This document shows positions 8,179-16,594 of a stretch of DNA of 64,000 nucleotides, piece by piece. Origin of the DNA: [Clostridium] celerecrescens 18A (GTDB lineage: Bacteria; Bacillota; Clostridia; Lachnospirales; Lachnospiraceae); assembly GCF_002797975.1 (NCBI RefSeq), contig NZ_PGET01000001.1:4390001-4454000 (forward strand), in the 5' to 3' direction. The stretch's first letter is position 1. Every line of letters begins with the position of its first letter. The position numbers and the translations under genes are program-made. The notes under the pieces were generated by a model that did not search any database, was not told the DNA's origin, and saw only the letters and a program-made list of their open reading frames with translations.

Positions 8179-8844
8179 ATGAAATTATGGAATGATGAGA
8201 ATGAGAAGTTTGCACTGATGAAAGAAAGATTATACACGCCTGTAGTGGGTGATATTCTAGACGGTATGGGATATTACCATCAGTTTCTTCCCCAGGATAT
8301 CCGTCCCTTAAGGGATGATATGAAACTGGCAGGTAAAGCTATGCCCGTGCTTATGATCGATGTGTTCGGTCCCCAGAAAAAACCTTTCGGCTATTTAACA
8401 GAAGCCCTGGATCAGCTTGTGGAAAATGATATCTATCTGGCCACAGGGGGAAGCAAGCGCTGCGCCTACTGGGGAGAGCTTCTGACGGCAACCGCCCGCA
8501 CCAGAAAAGCCGTGGGTGCGGTTGTAAACGGCTGGCACAGGGATACTCCCCAGGTGTTGGAACAGAACTGGCCGGTATTTTCAAACGGCTGCTATGCCCA
8601 GGATTCCAGTGTCCGGACCCAGGTGGTAGATTACCGCTGTGATATCGAAATTGGCCAGGTGACCATTCATGACGGAGATTTAGTGTTCGGTGACGTGGAT
8701 GGTGTTTTGATCATTCCCAAAGATGTGGCGGATGAGGTCCTTGAAAAAGCGCTGGAAAAAGCGGCAGGGGAAAAGGTGGTAAGAAAAGCAATAGAAGGCG
8801 GCATGAGCGCAACCGCTGCCTTTGCAAAATTTGGGATTTTATAG
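8179..8844 (+). CDS. RraA-family protein (possible aldolase/decarboxylase)
   Basis: A 221-residue RraA/DlpA-like protein. It has the family core with [18 protein letters not shown] followed by VVNGWHRDT, where the metal/carboxylate-binding Arg-Asp pair is retained. [13 protein letters not shown] lies near the C-terminus. Biochemically studied homologues include 4-hydroxy-4-methyl-2-oxoglutarate aldolases and oxaloacetate decarboxylases; E. coli RraA instead inhibits RNase E. In a sugar-acid operon with no kdgK or kdgA gene visible, a retro-aldol role on a 2-keto acid is attractive but unproven. A GGAGAGG ribosome site precedes the ATG. Confidence 0.82.
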   Translation: MKLWNDENEKFALMKERLYTPVVGDILDGMGYYHQFLPQDIRPLRDDMKLAGKAMPVLMIDVFGPQKKPFGYLTEALDQLVENDIYLATGGSKRCAYWGELLTATARTRKAVGAVVNGWHRDTPQVLEQNWPVFSNGCYAQDSSVRTQVVDYRCDIEIGQVTIHDGDLVFGDVDGVLIIPKDVADEVLEKALEKAAGEKVVRKAIEGGMSATAAFAKFGIL

Positions 8845-8858
8845 AACCGGAGGTCACT

Positions 8859-9194
8859 ATGGAAAAAGAACAGAAGGCATTCCAAATCGTGGATACGGAT
8901 AATGTGGCAACGGCACTGGAGGGCATCCTTCCGGGAATCGTGAGCCTGTTGGGCGATACCTCTTTGGGTGAGATAACCGCAGTAACCGATGTGCCCAAAG
9001 GGCACAAAATATCTCTTAAGGATATGGAAGCCGGAGAAGATATAAAAAAATATGGGATTCGGATCGGCAAAGCCACTCAGGCCATTAAAGCCGGAGAATG
9101 GGTGCATCTCCATAATATCCACAGTGTATATGACGAGCGGTCCAGCCATTTGGATGTGTTTACCGGTGCACCTAAGGATACAAAGTATGAATAG
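8859..9194 (+). CDS. UxaA-type dehydratase small subunit (SAF domain)
   Basis: A 111-residue protein equivalent to the N-terminal SAF domain of altronate/galactarate dehydratases. It shows the typical [27 protein letters not shown] and GEWVHLHN segments. The histidines of VHLHN are expected to take part in metal or substrate binding. In many organisms this domain is fused to the catalytic portion; here it is a separate gene whose stop lies 10 bp before the large-subunit start. The two should form one enzyme. An upstream GGAGG supports the ATG. Confidence 0.88.
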   Translation: MEKEQKAFQIVDTDNVATALEGILPGIVSLLGDTSLGEITAVTDVPKGHKISLKDMEAGEDIKKYGIRIGKATQAIKAGEWVHLHNIHSVYDERSSHLDVFTGAPKDTKYE

Positions 9195-9204
9195 GAGGGG
9201 TCAG

Positions 9205-10425
9205 ATGTCAGGTGAAAAGCTGGAATGCAGCTGGCAGGGTTATGTGAGGAAAAACGGCACCATGGGAATCCGGAATAAGGTCCTGGTCATCTATACGGTA
9301 GAGTGCGCCTCCTTTGTAGCTAAGGAAATTGTACATAAGATCAATGACCCGGAAACAGAAGTGGTGGGATTTTCCGGTTGTACGGATAATGAATATGCAG
9401 TGCGCCTTTTGATTTCCTTGATCCGTCATCCCAATGTAGGTGCAGTACTTCCGGTAGGCTTAGGCTGTGAATACGTTCAGCCGGAATGGCTGGCGGATAT
9501 TGCAAAAAAAGAGGGAAAGGAAGCCGCCTGGATGTTCATTCAGAATGAAGGCGGTACCAGAAAAACAATTGAAAAAGGGGTGCAGCTTGTTCGCGGGATG
9601 CAGGAGACCTTAAAGAAGACCAAACGGGCTCCCATGGGCTTAAAGGACTTAATCATAGGCGCGGAATGCGGCGGCTCTGATTATACCAGTGGTCTGGCTG
9701 GTAATGTAGTGGTAGGACGTTTCAATGACCGCCTTATTGAAGCAGGAGGAACCGCTGTTTTTGAGGAAATCGTGGAAGCCATAGGTTTAAAAGAGCTTTT
9801 ACTGGAACGTGCGGCAGATAAAAAGGCTGCGGAGGAGATCTCTGACACTTATGATAAGGCTCTGGAATACTGCAAATCCGTAAGACAGTATTCTGTAAGT
9901 CCCGGAAACTTTGCCGGAGGGCTTTCCACCATTGAGGAAAAGAGCATGGGTGCTGTTGTAAAGAGCGGAAGCAAACCCATACAGGGCGTCCTAAAAGTAG
10001 GGAAGGTACCGCCTGATAAGGGGTTGTGGCTTTTAGACTCCACACCGGATCCCTACTGGATGCAGTTTGGGATCACGAATCCCAATGACAATGAAGGTCT
10101 GATGGATTTAATTGCATGTGGCTGTCATGTGGTATTTTTAGTTACAGGAAGGGGAAGCGTGGTAGGTTCAGCCATATCTCCCTGCGTCAAGGTGACGGGA
10201 AACTCGGCCACCTATTCGGCAATGCAGGAGGATATGGATTTTGATGCCGGTCCTGTTCTGGCAGGCAGATGTTCCCTGGAGGAGATGGCACAAAAACTGC
10301 TCGAAATGGTTGTAGATGTGGCAGCAGGAAAACAAAGCAAGAGTGAGGCACTGGGGCATAAGGAATATTTCATCCCTTATAAATACCAGAACACAGAAGT
10401 TGTAAAAAAATGCAAGGAGGCATGA
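9205..10425 (+). CDS. UxaA/GarD-type dehydratase large subunit
   Basis: A 406-residue UxaA-family catalytic subunit. The start at 9205 is chosen because AGGAGGGG lies just upstream; a longer frame from 9052 would lie over the small-subunit gene. Recognisable blocks are [54 protein letters not shown], the metal-ligand-like cysteine in LIACGCHVV, and [20 protein letters not shown]. Family members dehydrate altronate, galactarate or sulfolactate-type acids to 2-keto-3-deoxy acids. With UxaC nearby, altronate is the obvious candidate substrate, but the clade cannot be settled by eye. The next SDR gene starts 3 bp after the stop. Confidence 0.87.
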   Translation: MSGEKLECSWQGYVRKNGTMGIRNKVLVIYTVECASFVAKEIVHKINDPETEVVGFSGCTDNEYAVRLLISLIRHPNVGAVLPVGLGCEYVQPEWLADIAKKEGKEAAWMFIQNEGGTRKTIEKGVQLVRGMQETLKKTKRAPMGLKDLIIGAECGGSDYTSGLAGNVVVGRFNDRLIEAGGTAVFEEIVEAIGLKELLLERAADKKAAEEISDTYDKALEYCKSVRQYSVSPGNFAGGLSTIEEKSMGAVVKSGSKPIQGVLKVGKVPPDKGLWLLDSTPDPYWMQFGITNPNDNEGLMDLIACGCHVVFLVTGRGSVVGSAISPCVKVTGNSATYSAMQEDMDFDAGPVLAGRCSLEEMAQKLLEMVVDVAAGKQSKSEALGHKEYFIPYKYQNTEVVKKCKEA

Positions 10426-10428
10426 GCC

Positions 10429-11199
10429 ATGTTTGATACAGGTAAATATTTTTCTCTGAAAGGTCAGACCGCTGTTATAACAGGGGGCTCTACCGGACTG
10501 GGGCTTGCGATTACCAGATGTATGGTGGGCGCCGGAGCGAAGGTGGTTGTCTTAAGCTTTGAAAGCGGGGAACAGGGACAGAAAGCACTGGAAGAATTTG
10601 GGGGAAAGGCTGTTTTCTATCATTTTAATATCACGGATACAGACCATACCCAGGAGATGGTGGATCGTATTATTGCAGAACATGGGCCTGTATCCATTTT
10701 GGTGAATAATGCAGGAAACCATTGTAAGAAATTTATTGAGGAAATGACGGTAGAGGATTATGTGAGCGTGCTGAACGTTCACCTGGTAGGCGCATTTGCC
10801 CTGACAAAGGCATTATTCCCTCATATGAAAGAACAAAAAAAAGGCAGCATCCTCTTTCAGGCCAGTATGACCAGTTTTATCGGCCAGCCTCAGGTGGCAG
10901 GCTATGCGACAGCCAAGGCAGGTTATCTTGGTCTGGTACACACGCTGGCGGCAGAAGGCGGTTCTTACGGAGTCCGGGTAAACGCCATAGCTCCGGGCTG
11001 GATCGATACGCCCATGTATCACAAGGCAACGGATGAGGATGAAGTAAGACGCAATAAGATTCTTGGAAGGATTCCCATGAATAAAGTAGGTGACCCCTTG
11101 GATATCGGTATGGCTGCTGTATTCTTATCCAGTGATGCGGCAGGTTATATATCAGGCTCCTGCCTTCCTGTAGACGGCGGCGCTCTGATCGGATTCTAA
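10429..11199 (+). CDS. Second SDR dehydrogenase of the sugar-acid operon
   Basis: A 256-residue classical SDR with GGSTGLG at the nucleotide-binding turn, NNAG, the Ser in FQASMTSF and the catalytic YATAK. The end VDGGALIGF is typical of gluconate-5-dehydrogenase or 3-ketoacyl-reductase-like SDRs. It lies directly after the UxaA large subunit and before uxaC. It may replace the usual UxaB/UxuB long-chain reductase that converts tagaturonate or fructuronate to altronate or mannonate. That is an inference from context. It is clearly distinct from the SDR at 7417 in sequence. Confidence 0.85.
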   Translation: MFDTGKYFSLKGQTAVITGGSTGLGLAITRCMVGAGAKVVVLSFESGEQGQKALEEFGGKAVFYHFNITDTDHTQEMVDRIIAEHGPVSILVNNAGNHCKKFIEEMTVEDYVSVLNVHLVGAFALTKALFPHMKEQKKGSILFQASMTSFIGQPQVAGYATAKAGYLGLVHTLAAEGGSYGVRVNAIAPGWIDTPMYHKATDEDEVRRNKILGRIPMNKVGDPLDIGMAAVFLSSDAAGYISGSCLPVDGGALIGF

Positions 11200-11227
11200 T
11201 GAGGCACACAAAGAAAGGGGTAGCACG

Positions 11228-12628
11228 GTGAACCATCTATTTTCGGAGGAATTGCTTTTAACAAATCGGACAGGAAGTTACTTCTATCATACCTATGCCA
11301 AACACCTGCCCATCATTGATTATCATTGCCATCTGGTTGCCAGGGAGATTTATGAAAATGAGGAATTTGAAGACCTGGGTGAAATGTGGCTTGCCCACGA
11401 CCATTATAAATGGAGAGCCATGAGGACTTTTGGGATCGATGAATTTTACATCACCGGAGGAGCCGGTTATTACGAGAAATACTTAAAATTTGCAGAGATA
11501 CTGCCGAGGCTGATCGGGAATCCTGTTTACATCTGGTGTGCATTGGAGCTGAAACGTTATTTTGACATAGAAGAGCCTTTGGGGCCGGATAATGCGGAAG
11601 AGATCTATAAGAAAACAAAGGAATTGATCAAAGGACGCCATATGACGCCAAGATGGTGTATGGAACGTTCAAAGGTAGAGATTGTCAGCACAACGGAAGA
11701 TCCTGTGGATACTCTGGATTATCATATCCGGATGAAGCGGGATCCGGCCATTAAGACCAGGATCCTCACAGCTTTTCGGCCGGATCAGGCATTTTACTGC
11801 GAATGGTCCTCCTTCTCGAACTATATGGGAAAGCTTTCTCAGGCGGCAGAGCAGGAAATAACAAGTTTTTCTTCCATGATGAGTGCTCTGGAACAGCGCC
11901 TGTCTTTTTTCGCAGAATTTGGGACCAGAGTGAGCGATAACGGTATGGCGGATATTACATGGTGTGATTACACAATGGAAGAGGTGGAAGCGGCTTTTGA
12001 TAAAGCGCTGCAGCAGAAAGAACTGTCAACGAAAGAAATAAACCAGTATCAGTCTGCATTTGTCATTGAGATGGCAAAGCTTTATAAAAAGTATGGATTT
12101 GTTATGCAGCTCCATATCGGGACCTACCTGGATGCCAATCAAAAAAAGGTGAAAGAAATCGGACAGTCCACTGGATTTGATTGTGTGGATGATACCACCT
12201 CTGTCCGGTCTGTGGGTGCGATTCTTAACCGATTGACGGAAATGGATGAGCTGCCAAAGACAATCCTTTATCCGCTTCATGCGTCACAGGTGGAGTCCTT
12301 TGCCATTCTGGCCGCTGGTTTTTGCGATGGTAAGGTAAAGGGAAAGGTGCAGTTGGGTGCTCCATGGTGGTTTAATGATCAGTCCTATGGGATTGAGCGC
12401 CAGTTCTATGCGGCGGGGAATCTTTATCCGGTCAGTTTATCAGTAGGTATGCTGACAGATTCCAGGAGCTTTTTAAGCTATCCCCGTCATGAGCTTTACA
12501 GGAGAGTTCTTTGCAGTTATTTAGGAGAGCTGGTGGAGCGAGGGGAATATTTCTCTGATGAAATATATATAAAAGAGATGATCGAATCAATATGTTATAA
12601 AAATGTAAGGGAATATTTTGGATGGTAG
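11228..12628 (+). CDS. uxaC: Uronate (glucuronate/galacturonate) isomerase
   Basis: A 466-residue protein, the usual length of UxaC. It begins with GTG at 11228 behind GAAAGGGG. The amidohydrolase-type metal motif DYHCHL (H33, H35) is present, and the family blocks STTEDPVDTLDYH, TAFRPDQA, MQLHIG and PWWFNDQ can be read. The enzyme interconverts glucuronate with fructuronate and galacturonate with tagaturonate in the cytoplasm. It closes the operon and is the strongest evidence that uronic acids are the imported substrate. No convincing terminator was seen in the 228 bp after it. Confidence 0.95.
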   Translation: MNHLFSEELLLTNRTGSYFYHTYAKHLPIIDYHCHLVAREIYENEEFEDLGEMWLAHDHYKWRAMRTFGIDEFYITGGAGYYEKYLKFAEILPRLIGNPVYIWCALELKRYFDIEEPLGPDNAEEIYKKTKELIKGRHMTPRWCMERSKVEIVSTTEDPVDTLDYHIRMKRDPAIKTRILTAFRPDQAFYCEWSSFSNYMGKLSQAAEQEITSFSSMMSALEQRLSFFAEFGTRVSDNGMADITWCDYTMEEVEAAFDKALQQKELSTKEINQYQSAFVIEMAKLYKKYGFVMQLHIGTYLDANQKKVKEIGQSTGFDCVDDTTSVRSVGAILNRLTEMDELPKTILYPLHASQVESFAILAAGFCDGKVKGKVQLGAPWWFNDQSYGIERQFYAAGNLYPVSLSVGMLTDSRSFLSYPRHELYRRVLCSYLGELVERGEYFSDEIYIKEMIESICYKNVREYFGW

Positions 12629-12778
12629 GGACAAGAGAGATTATTCTTTTCCCAAGTATTAGGCATTACGGGTAGTCAGCAATTATCGGGAATTTTACAG
12701 GTCAGAAGGCAGGCTTTTGACTGGATCCTGGATAAAGCTTTTTTCAAGTAAGATGAGCCTTAAGCTGTCATAGAAAAA

Positions 12779-12808
12779 TGGACAGCATCCCCTATCCTGT
12801 GTTATACT
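12779..12808 (+). promoter_or_regulatory. Promoter of the TetR gene at 12857
   Basis: TGGACA (12779-12784) and TATACT (12803-12808) are spaced by 18 bp, about 48 bp before the start codon. Confidence 0.55.
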
Positions 12809-12856
12809 TGCTGAAGAACCGAAGATCAAAATGCTTGAATGCAAGGAGGGCCGGGC

Positions 12857-13447
12857 ATGGCAAAAAAGAATGTTCGGAATACCAGGGGGAAGATCGTGAA
12901 TGCGGCCTGGAAGTTATTCTATGAACAAGGATATGAGGATACTACGGTAGAAGAAATCATTGAACTGTCCCAGACTTCCAAAGGATCTTTTTATCATTAT
13001 TTTGATGGAAAGGATGCGCTGCTAAGCACCTTGAGCGTCCTGTTTGACGATAAATATGAAGAGCTGACCAATATCATTGAACCGGAATTACCGGCAATGG
13101 AAAAGCTGCTGCTCCTCAACCGCGAGCTGTTTGGTATGATTGAAAACAGTATTTCCATTGATCTGCTGGCAAGGCTTCTATCTACCCAGCTTGTTACCAA
13201 CGGAGAGAAACACCTCCTGGACCATAACAGGACTTATTATAAGCTTCTTCGAAGGATTATTGCACAGGGACAGGAAAAGGGGGAGATAGGTACCCGTTTC
13301 AGTGTTAGTGAAATGGTCAAGCTTTATGCCCTGTGTGAGAGGTCCCTCATGTATGACTGGTGTTTATGCGGCGGAGAATATTCGCTCCGCCAGTACAGTG
13401 CATGTGTTCTGCCTTCATTTTTAAGCGGTTTTCTACCGGAATCATGA
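12857..13447 (+). CDS. TetR/AcrR-family regulator
   Basis: A 196-residue protein starting at 12857, because AAGGAGG (12843-12849) would lie inside the coding region if the ATG at 12839 were used. The TetR N-terminus is clear: an A-W-K-L-F-x-E-x-G-Y helix, then TTVEEIIELSQTSKGSFYHYF as the helix-turn-helix. The C-terminal ligand domain is unassigned. It lies upstream of and co-directional with the putP-like gene, which has its own promoter and an upstream palindrome, so it may control that transporter. It might equally act elsewhere. Confidence 0.88.
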   Translation: MAKKNVRNTRGKIVNAAWKLFYEQGYEDTTVEEIIELSQTSKGSFYHYFDGKDALLSTLSVLFDDKYEELTNIIEPELPAMEKLLLLNRELFGMIENSISIDLLARLLSTQLVTNGEKHLLDHNRTYYKLLRRIIAQGQEKGEIGTRFSVSEMVKLYALCERSLMYDWCLCGGEYSLRQYSACVLPSFLSGFLPES

Positions 13448-13544
13448 CTGAAAATAAGACTTGTCTTAGATTTATTATAAGATACCGTATTGTATAAAAT
13501 CCTTTTAAAATAAAGAATATTAATATATTTAATATAAAACGTCT

Positions 13545-13600
13545 AGTATATAGTCTATACTTCGTTCTGCGTTGCGTTCTATTTCCACCCATGCTATAAT
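13545..13600 (+). promoter_or_regulatory. Promoter of the sodium/solute symporter gene with upstream palindrome
   Basis: TTGCGT (13572-13577) and a perfect TATAAT (13595-13600) are spaced by 17 bp. Just upstream, AGTATA and TATACT flank TAGTC (13545-13561) to make a palindrome. It is a candidate site for the neighbouring TetR protein or for an activator. Confidence 0.6.
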
Positions 13601-13668
13601 ACCCCCATTATGGCTTATTATGTTTACATAAAAAGCTGTCTAAACATTTCGACAACAGGAGGGAAGTT

Positions 13669-15213
13669 ATGAGCATAGGGCAGGCGGGGATTTTATTATC
13701 CATCATCATTTATCTGGTCAGTATGGTCTACATAGGATTTTATTACAGCAAAAAGGGGGGCGGTGATTCTGCGGATGAGTTCTACCTGGGAGGGAGGAAG
13801 CTGGGGCCGCTGGTTACTGCCATGAGTGCGGAAGCCTCCGATATGAGCAGCTGGCTGCTTATGGGACTTCCGGGAGTTGCTTATTTAACCGGAATCGCAG
13901 ATGCAGGATGGACTGCCATTGGTCTGGCTGTGGGTACCTATTTAAACTGGCTGCTTGTCGCAAAACGCCTTCGTCGGTATTCGGTGGTGTGCAATTCCAT
14001 TACCATTCCGGATTTTTTTTCAAGGCGTTACCGGGATGAGAAAAACATTTTGATGTGCATTTCTGCTGTCATTATTCTGATCTTTTTCATTCCTTATACC
14101 GCATCCGGATTCAAGGCAATAGGCACGCTGTTTAACAGCCTGTTTCAGATTGATTACCATGGAGCCATGATTGCAGGTGCGGCCGTAATTGTGGGCTATA
14201 CAGTAATGGGCGGATTTATGGCCGTGTCGACCACAGATTTAATCCAAAGCATTGTCATGAGCATTGCACTGGTTATCATTGTTTTTTTCGGAATACTGGT
14301 ATCTGGCGGCTGGAACAATGTTATGGATAATGCCCGGTCTCTCGAGGGCTATTTAAGCATGGTCCAGGTTCACAACTTGTCAAATGGCAGCGCCACTCCC
14401 TATGGGTTTCTTTCCATCATCTCCACCCTGGCCTGGGGACTTGGTTATTTTGGAATGCCCCATATCCTGCTGCGGTTTATGGCTATCAATGATGAAGATA
14501 AGCTTAGGACTTCCCGCCGGATTGCTACTGTATGGGTGGTTATCTCCATGTTTGTTGCGGTTCTCATTGGAATCATCGGATACAGTGTTTCAGTTGCCGG
14601 CCATATTCCCATGCTGTCAACCGGGTCTGAGGCAGAAACCATTATCATCAGGCTGGCAGATCTTTTAGGGAAAAGCGGATTTTTATTAGCCATTGTTGCC
14701 GGTGTGGTTCTGGCGGGAATCCTGGCATGTACCATGTCAACCGCAGATTCCCAGCTTCTGACTGCTGCTTCCGGTGTATCCCAGAATCTTATGCAGGACT
14801 TTTTAAAGATTAAGATGAGCACAAAAGCATCTATGATGGTAGCAAGGCTTACGGTTATTGGAGTCGCACTGGTGGGTATGATCCTGGCCTGGGATCCTGA
14901 CAACTCGGTGTTCACCATAGTATCCTTTGCATGGGCGGGATTTGGTGCCTCCTTTGGGCCGGTGATGCTTTTTGCCCTGTTCTGGAAGCGGAGCAATTTA
15001 TGGGGTGCCATAGCCGGTATGGTGTCAGGAGGTGTTATGGTGTTTATCTGGAAATATGCAGTACGTCCATTGGGCAGCATATGGAATATCTATGAGCTGC
15101 TTCCGGCCTTTACCACTGCATGTGCGGCTATAATCATCGTATCACTGGTAACATCTCAGCCTTCCAAAGAGATTTATCAGGAATTTGAGTCAGTGGGCAG
15201 TAAAATGAAATAA
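13669..15213 (+). CDS. putP: Sodium/proline-type symporter (SSS family)
   Basis: A 514-residue membrane protein with about 13 hydrophobic helices, the usual PutP length. The N-terminal FYLGGRKLGPLVTAMSAEASDMSSW segment carries the sodium-site region of the SSS family, and GVVLAGILACTMSTADSQLL matches the conserved helix with the S-T-A-D-S-Q motif. It imports proline or a related solute with Na+. It has an AGGAGGG ribosome site and a consensus promoter, is followed by a hairpin terminator, and is thus monocistronic. Other SSS substrates such as pantothenate or a sugar cannot be excluded, although the PutP subfamily is the best reading. Confidence 0.88.
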   Translation: MSIGQAGILLSIIIYLVSMVYIGFYYSKKGGGDSADEFYLGGRKLGPLVTAMSAEASDMSSWLLMGLPGVAYLTGIADAGWTAIGLAVGTYLNWLLVAKRLRRYSVVCNSITIPDFFSRRYRDEKNILMCISAVIILIFFIPYTASGFKAIGTLFNSLFQIDYHGAMIAGAAVIVGYTVMGGFMAVSTTDLIQSIVMSIALVIIVFFGILVSGGWNNVMDNARSLEGYLSMVQVHNLSNGSATPYGFLSIISTLAWGLGYFGMPHILLRFMAINDEDKLRTSRRIATVWVVISMFVAVLIGIIGYSVSVAGHIPMLSTGSEAETIIIRLADLLGKSGFLLAIVAGVVLAGILACTMSTADSQLLTAASGVSQNLMQDFLKIKMSTKASMMVARLTVIGVALVGMILAWDPDNSVFTIVSFAWAGFGASFGPVMLFALFWKRSNLWGAIAGMVSGGVMVFIWKYAVRPLGSIWNIYELLPAFTTACAAIIIVSLVTSQPSKEIYQEFESVGSKMK

Positions 15214-15227
15214 GGCTTTATATTGGC

Positions 15228-15265
15228 AATACCAGGAAAACACGTTTTTCCTGGTATTATTGTTC
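15228..15265 (+). terminator. Terminator of the symporter gene
   Basis: AATACCAGGAAAA (15228-15240) pairs with TTTTCCTGGTATT (15246-15258) over a 5-nt loop. A T-rich tail follows. Confidence 0.8.
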
Positions 15266-15291
15266 TCGGAATTTGATTTGATGAAATCAGA

Positions 15292-15334
15292 TTGACAATA
15301 AAAAAGATTAGAAATATAATAATTAGAAATCTAA
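15292..15334 (+). promoter_or_regulatory. Full-consensus promoter with downstream MarR-type operator
   Basis: TTGACA (15292-15297) and TATAAT (15315-15320) are separated by exactly 17 bp. The palindrome TTAGA-AA-TCTAA (15323-15334) begins 2 bp after the -10. The half-site ATTAGAAAT is also repeated at 15307-15315. A bound MarR dimer would cover the transcription start, so autorepression of a very strong promoter is likely. Confidence 0.78.
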
Positions 15335-15355
15335 CTATTCAAAGGATGACGAATC

Positions 15356-15772
15356 ATGACATTTCACTATCTGCTGATGGCAAATCAGGCGATTTATCAG
15401 AGGAGGCTCATGGAAGTCCTGAAGGATACGGAATTGACCACGGGTCAGCCAAAGGTTCTGGATTATTTAAGAGACCATGATGGAGCAACCCAGAAAGAGA
15501 TCGCAGCAGCATGTTATATTGAAGCCGCGACCATTACAAGCGTATTGAACGGGATGGAAGCAAAGGGTCTTATTGAAAGAAAACGTCTGAATGGAAACAG
15601 GCGTTCCTTTCATGTGTTTATGACAGGAAAGGGGCAAAAGCTGGAGCAAAGGGTACATGAAATCTTTCTAAAACTGGAAGAAGAGACTTTTGAAGGCATT
15701 TCACAAGAAAAAAGAGAAGAATTTCTGGAACTGTTTTCTAAAATACACAGAAACATGATACCATCAGAATGA
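15356..15772 (+). CDS. MarR-family transcriptional regulator
   Basis: A 138-residue winged-helix regulator. The dimerisation helix LLMANQAIYQRRLMEVLKD is followed by the DNA-binding segment (TQKEIAAACYIEAATITSVLNGMEAKGLIERK) and wing (NGNRRSFHVFMTGKG). It matches the compact MarR fold. It lies 20 bp after a palindromic operator and shares a transcript with the DUF554 gene, which begins 22 bp after its stop. MarR proteins typically respond to small phenolic or oxidising ligands; none is indicated here. Confidence 0.9.
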   Translation: MTFHYLLMANQAIYQRRLMEVLKDTELTTGQPKVLDYLRDHDGATQKEIAAACYIEAATITSVLNGMEAKGLIERKRLNGNRRSFHVFMTGKGQKLEQRVHEIFLKLEEETFEGISQEKREEFLELFSKIHRNMIPSE

Positions 15773-15794
15773 ATTGTTAAAGGAGACAAAAGAT

Positions 15795-16475
15795 ATGCCG
15801 CAGGGAGTCATAATTAATTGCATTGTTGTTTTTCTGGGAGGGATCCTGGGTGCCTTTTTAAAGAACCATTTTCCGCAAAAACTAGCCGAAGCTCTTCCCA
15901 ATATATTCGGGCTGTCGGCGATCACCATGGGGATCTACCTGATCATCCGGCTGGAAAGCCTGACAGCGGTGGTTCTTGCTGTGATTATTGGATCGGTTAT
16001 CGGTGAACTCCTGAGCCTGGAAGACCGTCTGCTGACCGGACTTCGGAGGCTGGAGGCCAGACTTCCGGTCCAGTTAAACGAGGATCAGCTTGATGTTCTC
16101 ATCAGCCTGATTATTCTGTTCTGTTTCAGCGGGACGGGAATATTTGGAGCCATGAATTCCGGTATGACAGGGGATCATTCCATTCTTTATGCAAAGTCTG
16201 TCATGGATTTCTTTACGGCCATGATCTTCGGCACAACCGCCGGGTATCTGGTGGGATTTATTGCGGTTCCCCAGCTTATGATAGGGACCTTACTGTTTTA
16301 CGGGGCCTCCTTTATCCTGCCCCTGGTGACAGATATCATGCTGGCAAATTTCAAGGCCTGCGGCGGGATCATCACCCTTGCCGTGGGGCTTAAGATTTCC
16401 AATATTAAGAAGACCAGGGTGCTTAACATTCTTCCGGCGCTGGTTCTGGTGTTTCCGTTTTCTCTGTTGCTGTAA
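15795..16475 (+). CDS. DUF554-family membrane protein
   Basis: A 226-residue protein with about six or seven transmembrane segments. The start at 15795 is supported by AAAGGAG; the in-frame TTG at 15774 is not. It matches the DUF554 (YdfK-like) family. Glycine-rich helices are visible (VFLGGILGAFLKNHFP, FCFSGTGIFGAMNSGMTGD). The function of this family is not established. It is probably controlled by the MarR repressor encoded just upstream, so it may take part in export or stress tolerance. That link is inference. Confidence 0.85.
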   Translation: MPQGVIINCIVVFLGGILGAFLKNHFPQKLAEALPNIFGLSAITMGIYLIIRLESLTAVVLAVIIGSVIGELLSLEDRLLTGLRRLEARLPVQLNEDQLDVLISLIILFCFSGTGIFGAMNSGMTGDHSILYAKSVMDFFTAMIFGTTAGYLVGFIAVPQLMIGTLLFYGASFILPLVTDIMLANFKACGGIITLAVGLKISNIKKTRVLNILPALVLVFPFSLLL

Positions 16476-16594
16476 GACTCTGGGAATGAAAGCGCAGCAT
16501 AAAGGATTGTTTCTTTTCTTTACAACATTTCCGTGGTAAATTATAGGGTAGCAGGTAGACAACCGTAACAAACGGCGAAAAGGCAGGTACATAT

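Noticed and set aside
9052..10425. Longer UxaA large-subunit frame beginning at 9052
   Set aside because: It runs through the small-subunit gene. The ATG at 9205 has AGGAGGGG and gives the usual family N-terminus.
15292..15480. 62-codon frame starting at the MarR promoter
   Set aside because: It begins on the -35 box and overlaps the MarR gene in another frame.
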